Assembly: GCF_000685275.1 (NCBI RefSeq)
Contig: NZ_ARYK01000013.1
Coordinates: 1 to 64,000 of the forward strand
From: Hyphomonas johnsonii MHS-2
Lineage (GTDB): Bacteria; Pseudomonadota; Alphaproteobacteria; Caulobacterales; Hyphomonadaceae
Length of the DNA: 64,000 nt
Reading direction: 5' to 3'
The translations under genes were made by a program, and so were the position numbers. Below the pieces are notes generated by a model. That model did no database searches, was not told where the DNA came from, and saw only the letters and a list, made by a program, of their open reading frames with translations. Shown here piece after piece: positions 44,588-52,526 of this stretch; positions within the stretch are counted from its first letter, which is position 1; each line of letters opens with the position of its first letter.

Positions 44588-44610
44588 GGCTGACGCCCCT
44601 GGCGCCAGCC
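44588..44610 (-). terminator. Strong hairpin after pckA
   Basis: GGCTGACGCC (44588-44597) pairs with GGCGCCAGCC (44601-44610), giving a 10-bp stem (one wobble on the minus-strand transcript) with a 3-base loop. It lies 34 bases beyond the pckA stop and before the thiolase start. No T-run follows, so it may be Rho-assisted or a 3'-end stabiliser. Confidence 0.45.
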
Positions 44611-44643
44611 TTCCCTTAACGTCAAGGTCAAGAAATCGCAGCC

Positions 44644-46236
44644 TCAGGCAGGAGTCTTCGCTTTTGGGGCGCTGGCCCGGACCGTTTCATCGACATAGGT
44701 CTCGAACTTGGCAAAGTTTGCCACGAACATGTCGGCAAGCTTGGCCGCCTGCTTGTCATAGGCGACCGGATCGGCCCAGGTTGACCGCGGATCGAGGATT
44801 TTCGCGTCGACGCCGGGCACGGCGGTCGGCACGAGGAATCCGAATGTCTCGTCCTTGCGGAAGGTTGCCTTGTTGAGCGACCCGTCGAGGGCGGCGTTGA
44901 GCAGGGCGCGCGTTGCCTTGATCGGCATACGGTTGCCCTGGCCGTACGGGCCGCCGGTCCAGCCGGTCGACACCAGCCAGCAGTCGACATCATACTTGCC
45001 AATGAAGTCGCGCAGCAGGTTTCCGTATTCGGATGGATGGCGCGGCATGAACGGACCGCCAAAGCAGGTCGAGAAAGTGGCAGTCGGTTCGGTGACGCCT
45101 TTCTCGGTTCCGGCGACCTTGGCCGTGTAGCCGGAGAGGAAATGGTACATGGCCTGTGCCGGAGTCAGCTTGGCGATGGGCGGCATGACGCCGAACGCGT
45201 CTGCCGTCAGCATGATCAGGTTCTGCGGCTGGCCGCAGCGGCCGGACAGCGATGCGTTGGGGATGGCGGAAATCGGGTAGGCGCCACGTGAATTCTCGGC
45301 GAGCGTGCCGTCGTCAAGGTCCAGCTCGCGCGTGAGCGGGTCCATCACGACGTTTTCGAGCACTGTGCCCCACTGCCTTGTGGTGGCGTAAATCTCAGGC
45401 TCGGCTTCGGGCGACAGCTTGATCATCTTGGCGTAGCAGCCGCCTTCGAAGTTGAAGAGGCCGTTTTCCGACCAGCCATGCTCGTCGTCGCCGATCAGGA
45501 TGCGGCTGGCATCGGCCGACAGGGTCGTCTTGCCGGTGCCCGACAGGCCAAAGAAGATCGCCGCGTCGTTTTTCTCGGACGTGTTGACCGAACAGTGCAT
45601 CGGCATGACGCCCTTGGTCGGCAGGTAATAGTTGAGGGCAGTGAAGACCGATTTCTTGGTCTCGCCGGCATAGGACGTGCCGCCGATCAGGACCATGCGT
45701 TTGGCAAAGTTCACGGCGATGACGGTCTCGGAGCGGGTGCCGTGGCGCGCCGGATCGGCGCGGAAGCTGGGGCAGTTGATGATGGTGAATTCTGATTTGA
45801 ACGCGGCGTATTCGGTGTCGGTGGGAATGCGCAGGAGGTGGCGGATGAAGAGGGACTGCCAGGCGAACTCGTTGACCACGGTTACCGGAAGACGATGGTC
45901 GAGATCCGCGCCGCCAAATAGTTCCTGTACGAACACATCCTGTTTTTCCAGGTGCGCTTTGAAATCGCCGAGCAGCGTATCGAAGTGGGCAGGCGTCATC
46001 GCGGCGTTATTGTCCCACCAGACGGTGTTTTCGGTGGTGGCATCGCGAACCGTGAACTTGTCCTTGGCAGAGCGACCGGTGTGCTGGCCCGTTTCGACGA
46101 CCAGGGCGCCGCCGTTTGCAACGCGGGATTCCCCATTCGCTACAGACGTTTCGTAGAGCAGCGGCTCGTTCCAGTTCTTCCGGATCGACTTCGGCCTGAT
46201 TCCAAGTTCTGCAAGGATTGCTACGGTATCGCTCAT
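44644..46236 (-). CDS. pckA: Phosphoenolpyruvate carboxykinase (ATP)
   Basis: A 530-residue ATP-dependent PEPCK that converts oxaloacetate to phosphoenolpyruvate for gluconeogenesis. The kinase P-loop [13 protein letters not shown] (about residue 235) is followed by [24 protein letters not shown], the metal and substrate site. The N-terminal arginine segment [13 protein letters not shown] and the sequence [12 protein letters not shown] are typical. The length fits. It starts at [13 protein letters not shown]. The 289-base region upstream (46237-46525) holds no gene I can support. Confidence 0.96.
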   Translation of the reverse strand: MSDTVAILAELGIRPKSIRKNWNEPLLYETSVANGESRVANGGALVVETGQHTGRSAKDKFTVRDATTENTVWWDNNAAMTPAHFDTLLGDFKAHLEKQDVFVQELFGGADLDHRLPVTVVNEFAWQSLFIRHLLRIPTDTEYAAFKSEFTIINCPSFRADPARHGTRSETVIAVNFAKRMVLIGGTSYAGETKKSVFTALNYYLPTKGVMPMHCSVNTSEKNDAAIFFGLSGTGKTTLSADASRILIGDDEHGWSENGLFNFEGGCYAKMIKLSPEAEPEIYATTRQWGTVLENVVMDPLTRELDLDDGTLAENSRGAYPISAIPNASLSGRCGQPQNLIMLTADAFGVMPPIAKLTPAQAMYHFLSGYTAKVAGTEKGVTEPTATFSTCFGGPFMPRHPSEYGNLLRDFIGKYDVDCWLVSTGWTGGPYGQGNRMPIKATRALLNAALDGSLNKATFRKDETFGFLVPTAVPGVDAKILDPRSTWADPVAYDKQAAKLADMFVANFAKFETYVDETVRASAPKAKTPA

Positions 46237-46525
46237 TATTATTCCCCGTCATTCTCTACGATGTTCGCTGAGCCATGTGATCTGTACAGCCGGCCCGGCA
46301 GAAAATTCTGCAACATTCGTGCCCACCGGATTGTTGCGCCGACAACGCACAATTGGGTCTGCCACCCGGCTGAGAGACTGAATATGAACGCACCCGTCAA
46401 GCACCACGATGCATGATAACGGTACCATTCCGGGTTGTGGCGGGCGGCGCGGCGAGGGGCCGTGAGAATTGTGCCGTCAGGGGCCTGTTTGAGTCCGGCT
46501 TGCGGCCTCGGGAACGCTCTTGCGG

Positions 46526-47152
46526 CTAGGGCGCAGAATCGCCCTGTGGCCCGCCACGCAGACGGTCGAGCACAGTGTTCCGCCAGCTTTCCGGCAGGAT
46601 GTACACGACCCATGCGCCTGCCTCATAGTGGGCGCGCTTCCAGATATCGACCGGATTCCGGCTAACCCTGGCGCAGGCCGACCGGGCCCTGGGACCGCCA
46701 TGCGACAGCGAGTGATAGATCGTCTTCGCGCGCAAAAGGTGCATGCAGTTGGAAATGAACACGAGCTGGCTGGCATCGGCGAGCGCGCGCTGTTCGTGCA
46801 GGCTGCGAAGGCCCGATATCGTATCGCGCGAGGTGACGTCGGCGCTGATCCGCGCGCCCTGGCCGGACCGCCGGATCGCCGCCAGCGCCATGTCCTGGCT
46901 GCCGACGATTCCTTCCTGCGGACGGTGGCCGCCGACCATGAAGAGACGGTCGACCTTGCCGGCTTCGAGCAGGGCGATGCCCTTGTCGATGCGTGAATCG
47001 GCCTCTTCGGCGGAGTCGGAATAGAAAACGATTCCGGCGCCGCCTTCGATGCTGCTGGTCTGGTCCTGAAACCGGGTCAGGCCGAAGAAGACAAGCGTGG
47101 CAACAAGGTCGGCAACCAGCAGCCGGACAAGCAGGATTCGAGCGCGTTTCAT
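46526..47152 (-). CDS. DUF218 (YdcF/SanA-like) protein
   Basis: A 208-residue protein with an N-terminal anchor (ILLVRLLVADLVATLVFFGLT) and a DUF218 domain: AGIVFYSDSAEEADSRIDKG, LFMVGGHRP and SRDTISGLRSLHEQRAL, followed by FISNCMHLLRAK. The family (YdcF, SanA, ElyC) acts at the inner membrane on envelope or peptidoglycan metabolism, with the enzymatic activity unknown. It is the last gene of the minus-strand group with the dehalogenase, small membrane and NUDIX genes, 19 bases after the NUDIX stop. Confidence 0.8.
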   Translation of the reverse strand: MKRARILLVRLLVADLVATLVFFGLTRFQDQTSSIEGGAGIVFYSDSAEEADSRIDKGIALLEAGKVDRLFMVGGHRPQEGIVGSQDMALAAIRRSGQGARISADVTSRDTISGLRSLHEQRALADASQLVFISNCMHLLRAKTIYHSLSHGGPRARSACARVSRNPVDIWKRAHYEAGAWVVYILPESWRNTVLDRLRGGPQGDSAP

Positions 47153-47171
47153 GAAATTCCAATAACAGAAT

Positions 47172-47597
47172 TCAGGCGTCGGACGAGAGTGTGGGTGCGG
47201 TTTTCACAGTTGCGAGCAGTGCCCGTGTCGGGCTGGTCAGCGGGGCGGGCAGGGCGTCGAGCGCGTACCAGCCAAAACCTCCATGTTTTTCAGGCTCCAT
47301 CAGCCGGGGTGTGCCCGAAACGACCCGCCCGAAGAAAATCGGTGACACCCAGTGGCGTCCGTCTCCGCCATCGATGATTTCGGACATGCAGGCCAGGCCG
47401 GTGATGGCGATTTCGATGCCGAGTTCTTCTGCGACCTCGCGCCGGGCCGTCTCGCGGGCTGGTTCACCGAAATCGATCTTGCCGCCCGGCAGGCCCCAGG
47501 CACCGGCTTCAGGCTCGCGCAGCCGCTGGATCAGCAAGAGGCGGCCTGACTCGTCAAAAATCGCGGCACCGCAGCCGGCTTCGGGCCTGTCGGTCAT
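47172..47597 (-). CDS. NUDIX hydrolase
   Basis: A 141-residue NUDIX protein. The Nudix box is GGKIDFGEPARETARREVAEELGIEI (residues 38-62, matching GX5EX7REUXEEXGU), preceded by LREPEAGAWGLP. It hydrolyses a nucleoside diphosphate linked to another moiety. The specific substrate is not evident. Its start at 47597 overlaps the preceding small membrane protein gene by 4 bases. It is typical in length. Confidence 0.92.
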   Translation of the reverse strand: MTDRPEAGCGAAIFDESGRLLLIQRLREPEAGAWGLPGGKIDFGEPARETARREVAEELGIEIAITGLACMSEIIDGGDGRHWVSPIFFGRVVSGTPRLMEPEKHGGFGWYALDALPAPLTSPTRALLATVKTAPTLSSDA

Positions 47598-47986
47598 GCG
47601 CGGTCTCCCGCCAGCCAGCGGATCACGTCGACATAGTCGAAGGCGAGCGAGATGAGCAGCACGCTCACGGCCGTGACGATCCACTTGCCGGCCCATGTCT
47701 CGCGCACCCGCCAGTGCGCGCGGCGGAGCAGAAGGTAGGCAACCAGCGGCGTCCACGGGATGATGTGGCCGAACCCGAGGACGCGGCTGTAGCCGAACTG
47801 GCTGTAGAGCGACATCACACCTGCCACGCCCAGGACGAGGCCCAGCAGTGTCCATCGCGCCTCGATACGGACAAAGCTGAAGGGGACCGAAAGCGCGAGC
47901 ACGCCAACCAGGATTTTCAGCCAGACCTGGATCCATTGCGGTTGGGTGGCGACCTCGGCGTCGAATGCGGAAAACAGCTCGAGCAT
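47594..47986 (-). CDS. Small integral membrane protein
   Basis: A 130-residue protein with about four hydrophobic helices (WLKILVGVLALSVPFSFV, TLLGLVLGVAGVMSLYSQF, GHIIPWTPLVAYLLLRR, WIVTAVSVLLISLAFDYVDV). Similar small membrane proteins of unknown role occur in Alphaproteobacteria. It starts 4 bases after the dehalogenase stop and overlaps the NUDIX start, so it belongs to the same transcript. No motif suggests a function. Confidence 0.75.
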   Translation of the reverse strand: MLELFSAFDAEVATQPQWIQVWLKILVGVLALSVPFSFVRIEARWTLLGLVLGVAGVMSLYSQFGYSRVLGFGHIIPWTPLVAYLLLRRAHWRVRETWAGKWIVTAVSVLLISLAFDYVDVIRWLAGDRA

Positions 47987-47990
47987 CGCC

Positions 47991-48893
47991 CTATAATTCC
48001 CCGAAGGCTTTCAGCGCCGCCGTGGCAATCGGTTCGCCCCACTCCTGAACGAAATGCCCGCCGTCCGCGACGATCATCGGTTCCGGGCAGTTGCGGATCG
48101 TCTTGCGCAGGTGTTCCATCTGGTTCGGGCCGAGCACCGGGTCCTGGGCGCCGACTGCCATGAACGTGTCGCCGGACCAGTCCTTCGACCACCATTCGGC
48201 GGCGCGTTTCGAGATGTCGACGCCGTCCATGCCGGGTTCGACCATGACGAGTTCCGGAAAGCGTCGCACGCCCGCCTTGTAGGTCACGTCCGGGAAGGGC
48301 GCGGCATAGGCGGCCGCTTCCGCATCCGACAGGATTGGCGTGCCGCGCTTCATCAGGCCGGCAATGTCCATGTCCGGTTGGCTGCGATTGTATGCCTTCC
48401 ACTGGTTGAAACCGTCGCCCGGCGACTGGCCGGTGGCGATGGCCGTGTTCATCACGATCAGGCGCTCGAACCGCTCTGGCATCTCCATCGGAATGGTGAG
48501 GCCGAGCAACCCGCCCCAATCCTGGCAGACCAAGGTGACCTGCTTCAGGTCCAGCTTCCGGATCAGTTCGAGCATCATGTTGCGGTGGAAGCTGAAAGTG
48601 TAGACGGCGTCGTCGACCGGCTTGTCCGAGCGGCCGAAGCCGAGCCAGTCCGGCGCGATAACGCGCGCGCCGCTGTCGAGAAAGACCGGGATCATCTTGC
48701 GATAGAGATAGGCCCATGACGGCTGGCCATGCAGGCAGAGATAGGTGCGCACGGCGTCCTGGGGCCCTTCGTCGACATAGTGGACGCGCAGGCCTTCATA
48801 GCCGGGCAGGTCGTCGACATAATGCGGGGCATAAGCGTAGCCCGGCAGGTTGTCGAAGCGGGCGTCGGGCGTGCGTTTGGCGTCGAGCGGCAT
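47991..48893 (-). CDS. Haloalkane dehalogenase (HLD-I type)
   Basis: A 300-residue alpha/beta-hydrolase closely resembling haloalkane dehalogenases of subfamily I. The oxyanion loop is HGQPSW (about 55-60) and the nucleophile-halide pair is Asp125-Trp126 in VCQDWGGLLGL. The acid Asp251 is in AQDPVLG and the base His280 in GGHFVQEW. VIAPDWLGFGRSDKPVDDAVY is also diagnostic. These enzymes cleave carbon-halogen bonds of alkanes; the native substrate is unknown. The start at 48893 is preferred over a longer one. It is the first gene of the four-gene group and is divergent from the DUF302 gene. Confidence 0.9.
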   Translation of the reverse strand: MPLDAKRTPDARFDNLPGYAYAPHYVDDLPGYEGLRVHYVDEGPQDAVRTYLCLHGQPSWAYLYRKMIPVFLDSGARVIAPDWLGFGRSDKPVDDAVYTFSFHRNMMLELIRKLDLKQVTLVCQDWGGLLGLTIPMEMPERFERLIVMNTAIATGQSPGDGFNQWKAYNRSQPDMDIAGLMKRGTPILSDAEAAAYAAPFPDVTYKAGVRRFPELVMVEPGMDGVDISKRAAEWWSKDWSGDTFMAVGAQDPVLGPNQMEHLRKTIRNCPEPMIVADGGHFVQEWGEPIATAALKAFGEL

Positions 48894-49055
48894 TGGGTAT
48901 CCTCTGGTCTGTCTTTGCATGTACCATGCGTTAGGCAGTGGTGAATGCCAACAGGGCGGCATTTTTGATCCATGTCCTGATCCTGCCGGGTGAATGTGCT
49001 AGGGTGACGGACGCGGGGTTCAGCCAGAACCAGAGACACTCGATTGGAGAACACG

Positions 49056-49442
49056 ATGGCTTACACGCTCAACCGGACCATCGCGGGCGCCGCCTTTGAC
49101 GCGGTCGACCAGCGCACGCGACAAGCCCTGGCGGGAAAGGGATTTGGTGTGCTGACCGAGATCGATGTCAGCGCGACGATGAAAAAGAAGCTGGGTGTCG
49201 AGATGGCGCCGTATCGGATACTCGGGGCCTGCAACCCGGAAATGGCTTATCGTGCCATCGGGATAGAGCCGCGTGTCGGCGCGATGCTGCCGTGCAATGT
49301 CATCCTGCGGCAGGTGGGCGACAATGTCGAAGTGAGTGCGGTCGATCCGGTAGCGTCGATGCAGGCGATCGACAATAATGAACTCAAACGTGTCGCTGGC
49401 GACGTGCGGGACCTGCTCGCCGACGCCATCGCAGCTATCTGA
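49056..49442 (+). CDS. DUF302 family protein
   Basis: A 128-residue protein with the DUF302 pattern: QALAGKGFGVLTEIDVSATM, then KKKLGVEMAPYRILGACNPEMA and LPCNVILRQVGDNVEVSAVDP. The family is structurally defined but its function is unknown. Some members bind small ligands or interact with antibiotic-resistance proteins. The start at 49056 follows GGAG. The 5' TTG at 49044 overlaps that ribosome binding site. It pairs with the downstream VOC gene, 15 bases away. Confidence 0.88.
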   Translation: MAYTLNRTIAGAAFDAVDQRTRQALAGKGFGVLTEIDVSATMKKKLGVEMAPYRILGACNPEMAYRAIGIEPRVGAMLPCNVILRQVGDNVEVSAVDPVASMQAIDNNELKRVAGDVRDLLADAIAAI

Positions 49443-49457
49443 AGAGGAGGGATATCA

Positions 49458-49853
49458 ATGGCAAAAGTCATCGGCCTGGGTGGGCTGTTTTTTCTGTGCA
49501 AGGACGTTGATGCGACGCGCGCCTGGTATGGCCGGGTGCTGGGGATCAATATCGACGATTATGGCGGCAGCAGTTTCAACCATGGCGCCGCGGCTGCGAT
49601 CTTTCCCAAGGGCGCACAGACAATCTGGGCGCCGTTCAAGGCCGAGAGCGACTATTTCAAGCCGTCCGACAGCGATTTCATGATGAACCTGATGGTCGAC
49701 GACCTCGACGGCATGATCGCACGGATCGAGGTGGAGGGCTGTGCGATGGAAGGCGAGCCCATGCGGGAAAGCTACGGGCATTTTGCCTGGGTGATGGATC
49801 CTGACGGGCGCAAGGTCGAACTCTGGCAGCCGGTCGAGCCGGCTGAAGATTGA
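49458..49853 (+). CDS. VOC (glyoxalase/dioxygenase) family protein
   Basis: A 131-residue vicinal-oxygen-chelate fold protein. The beta-alpha-beta repeats are visible in GGLFFLCKDVDATRAWYGRVLG and FMMNLMVDDLDGMIARIE, ending DPDGRKVELWQP, which is the usual C-terminal Glu-containing strand. These are metal-binding hydrolases, dioxygenases or resistance proteins. The single-domain size fits. It probably shares a transcript with the DUF302 gene. The reaction is not predictable. Confidence 0.9.
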   Translation: MAKVIGLGGLFFLCKDVDATRAWYGRVLGINIDDYGGSSFNHGAAAAIFPKGAQTIWAPFKAESDYFKPSDSDFMMNLMVDDLDGMIARIEVEGCAMEGEPMRESYGHFAWVMDPDGRKVELWQPVEPAED

Positions 49854-49868
49854 AGCGGCGCTTCAGGC

Positions 49869-49900
49869 AAAAAGCGGCCGCCCGGTTTCCCGTGGCGGCC
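49869..49900 (-). terminator. Terminator of the CC_3452-like gene
   Basis: GGCCGCC (49876-49882) pairs with GGCGGCC (49894-49900) around an 11-base loop. On the minus strand it is followed by TTTTT (49869-49873), so it fits termination of the gene ending at 49930. Confidence 0.65.
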
Positions 49901-49929
49901 CGAGGAGAGACTTTTCAGTCAGGGAAGGT

Positions 49930-50226
49930 CTAGCTCTTGGCAGCCGAGCGGCAGGCTTCCAGTTCGTCTGCAGTCAGTTCCGACTTGTCGTTGCGAAGCG
50001 CGGTGATGACACCGACTTCCTTCGCGATCTTCTTGCAGATGCGGACGGAGGCTTTCTTGCGGTCGAGTTCGCCAAAGCACTTGGTGTCTTCACAAGTCCA
50101 GACAACGCTTTCAGCGATGACGTGGCGGTCGGAAACGGGGTTGGCTGTTTCGAAAACAAAGGTGCCTGCGATCGCAGGGGCGGAAAGCGCCAGGGCGGCG
50201 GCGCCAAGGATGGCTGAACGGAGCAT
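49930..50226 (-). CDS. CC_3452-like small exported protein
   Basis: A 98-residue exported protein with a signal peptide (MLRSAILGAAALALSAPAIA). The mature part is short with Cys residues (SVVWTCEDTKCFGELDRKKA, then RICKKIAKEVG and LEACRSA). This pattern, ending in a Val-rich stretch, matches the CC_3452 family as I recall it, known from Caulobacter and relatives without a function. The four cysteines could form disulfides. It is divergent from the acyl-CoA dehydrogenase gene. Confidence 0.7.
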   Translation of the reverse strand: MLRSAILGAAALALSAPAIAGTFVFETANPVSDRHVIAESVVWTCEDTKCFGELDRKKASVRICKKIAKEVGVITALRNDKSELTADELEACRSAAKS

Positions 50227-50497
50227 GGGAGGGTGCCTTTCGTTCGGGGTTTGATGTGAGCGTACAACGCGGTGGAGAAGGGGAAATTGACCCCCTCATG
50301 CGAATGACTACCAAACGCTGAATAGTTGGTCAAGCGTTCAGTGTCCAGATTCTGGTGAAAGTTCTGCGGCGGAGATTTCAAGCGTCCGGCAGCGCAATAT
50401 GACTCGTTCAAGCAGTTGCCGCCACGGCACAAATTGCCCCACCCGCAAGGCAGGGTAAGATGGCGCAAAAGCAGAATGATACCGGGAGAGAGACGCT

Positions 50498-51838
50498 ATG
50501 GACTTCAATATTCCGCAGGATATCGCCGACTACCTTGTCGTGCTCGACCAGTTCATCGAGGACAAGATCAAGCCGCTCGAGCAGCAGGATGACAATATCC
50601 GCTTTTTCGACCACCGGCGCGAATGGGCGCGGACCGACTTCGAGAACCAGGGCCTGCCGCGCAAGGAATGGGAAGAGCTTCTGGGCAAGGCGAAACGGCT
50701 GGCTGACGAGGCCGGGCATTTCCGGTTTGGCCTTCCCAAGGAATATGGCGGCCAGAACGGGTCGAACCTGGCCATGGCGATCATCCGCGAACATCTCGCA
50801 CGCAAGGGCCTTGGCCTGCACAATGACCTGCAGAACGAACACTCCATCGTCGCCAACTATCCGCAGATACTGATGCTGCGCGACTTTGCCCGCGAGGATC
50901 AGAAGCACCTCGCGACAGCCGCCCTGGAAGGCAAGTTCCGCGCGACCTTCGGCCTGACCGAGCCGGACCACGGTTCTGATGCAACGCACATGGAAACCCG
51001 CGCCGTGCGCCACAAGAAGGACGGCCAGGATGGCTGGCTGATCAATGGCGAGAAGATGTGGATCACCGGCATGCACCATGCCACCCACATGATGTGCTTT
51101 GCCCGTACCAGCGGCGAGGACGGCGACGCGCGCGGCATTACCTGCCTGCTCGTGCCGGCCGACGACCCGGGTATCGAGATTGTCGAATACATGTGGACGT
51201 TCAACATGCCGACCGATCACCCGCGCCTGACCATCAAGGATGTGTGGGTGCCCGACAGCGCCGTGTTCGGCCCGCCCGAAGGCGGCCTCGCCCTTGCGCA
51301 GCACTTCGTGCACGAGAACCGCATTCGTCAGGCCGCCAGCTCTGTCGGGGCGGCGCTGTTCTGCATCGATCAGTCGATAGACTATGCCAACACGCGCGCG
51401 CCGTTCGGCAAGAAATTGTCAGTCAACCAGGCGATCCAGTTCCCCATCGTGGAACTGGCGTCGGAAGCCGAAATGCTTCGTTTGCTGATCTTCAAGACAG
51501 CATGGGAAATGGACCAGATGTCGAAGCCTGATGTCGCGATCAAGCTGTCGGACAAGGTGTCGATGTGCAATTACCGGGCAAACCGGCTGTGCTGTAACGC
51601 CGCCGACCGGGCGATGCAGATTCATGGCGGCATGGGCTATTCACGCCATACGCCGTTCGAGCATATCTACCGCCACCATCGCCGCTATCGCATCACCGAG
51701 GGCTCCGAAGAGATCCAGATGCGCAAGGTGGCCGGCCACCTGTTCGGCTTCATGGGCGCGCAGAAACATGGCCAGGCCAAGGGCGAGAAAGACGCCAGGG
51801 GCAAGAGCGCCGAGCCGACAGACTTCGCCGTCAGGTAA
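50498..51838 (+). CDS. Acyl-CoA dehydrogenase family protein
   Basis: A 446-residue FAD enzyme that oxidises acyl-CoA to the trans-2-enoyl-CoA. Hallmarks are FGLTEPDHGSDATHMETRAVR, INGEKMWITGMHHATHMMCFAR and, near the C-terminus, IHGGMGYSRHTPFEHIYRHHR and RITEGSEEIQMRKVAG. The chain-length preference is not clear. The ATG at 50498 follows GGGAGAG at usual spacing. Its divergent neighbour is the CC_3452-like gene, and the downstream gene is unrelated. It could work with the crotonase and thiolases in the window. Confidence 0.93.
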   Translation: MDFNIPQDIADYLVVLDQFIEDKIKPLEQQDDNIRFFDHRREWARTDFENQGLPRKEWEELLGKAKRLADEAGHFRFGLPKEYGGQNGSNLAMAIIREHLARKGLGLHNDLQNEHSIVANYPQILMLRDFAREDQKHLATAALEGKFRATFGLTEPDHGSDATHMETRAVRHKKDGQDGWLINGEKMWITGMHHATHMMCFARTSGEDGDARGITCLLVPADDPGIEIVEYMWTFNMPTDHPRLTIKDVWVPDSAVFGPPEGGLALAQHFVHENRIRQAASSVGAALFCIDQSIDYANTRAPFGKKLSVNQAIQFPIVELASEAEMLRLLIFKTAWEMDQMSKPDVAIKLSDKVSMCNYRANRLCCNAADRAMQIHGGMGYSRHTPFEHIYRHHRRYRITEGSEEIQMRKVAGHLFGFMGAQKHGQAKGEKDARGKSAEPTDFAVR

Positions 51839-51927
51839 GCGTAGCCACCCATCTGGCGGCCCCGGGATTTTGTGATACCGTTGGCGCCGGTCCGGCAAAC
51901 GCATGCTGGCAAGGGGACGGCAAGACG

Positions 51928-52398
51928 ATGTTGAAACGCCTGAAGCAAGCCGGCCTTGGGCTGGTGGTGCTCCTGACTGCGATGATCCTTGTGGGTAGCC
52001 TGGTTGCGGCGCTGTTTCCGGCTGACTGGCATGCCGTGCAGGCGACTGTGCAATCGACGCGCATCGAGAGTGTCCGGAATGGTGTTCCCGAGTGGGCGGT
52101 TCGCGTTGAGGCGACCTATGAAATGTCCGGTCGAACCTACGATACCCAAAAGGATGTCTTCACCAACACAGACCGAGATCTGTCGGTTGCCGAACTCGAA
52201 AACTGGCCGCAGGGGCGTGACCTCACTCTCTACGCCAACGTGAAGTCTCCCGGCACGACGTCGCTTAGCCCTGATGGTGGGCGGGAAGCGGCCGTGGTGG
52301 TCGCAGTGATGCTGACACCCGCGCTGACCTTCTTCATCTGGCTCGTCGCTTTTGTCATTTTCCGCCGCCGCCGGAATGCGCGCGAAGCGGCCGGTTGA
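51928..52398 (+). CDS. DUF3592 family membrane protein
   Basis: A 156-residue protein with N- and C-terminal transmembrane helices (LGLVVLLTAMILVGSLVAALF and VVVAVMLTPALTFFIWLVAF). Between them is an extracytoplasmic segment with the DUF3592 pattern (WHAVQATVQSTRIES, ATYEMSGRTYDTQKD, LTLYANVKSPGTTSL). The function is unknown. The start at 51928 follows a GGGGA-containing stretch. It is a single gene between the acyl-CoA dehydrogenase and the phospholipase-like gene. Confidence 0.85.
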   Translation: MLKRLKQAGLGLVVLLTAMILVGSLVAALFPADWHAVQATVQSTRIESVRNGVPEWAVRVEATYEMSGRTYDTQKDVFTNTDRDLSVAELENWPQGRDLTLYANVKSPGTTSLSPDGGREAAVVVAVMLTPALTFFIWLVAFVIFRRRRNAREAAG

Positions 52399-52526
52399 AG
52401 GCGCGTTACTGCCTGAAATCAGCATCAATCGCAGTTTCTTGACGCCAGCACGGTGCAGTTAATCCGGCGGTAACCCTGGAAGGTAAATATTCCGACTGGT
52501 TTCATTAATTGTCCGGAGGCCGCGAT

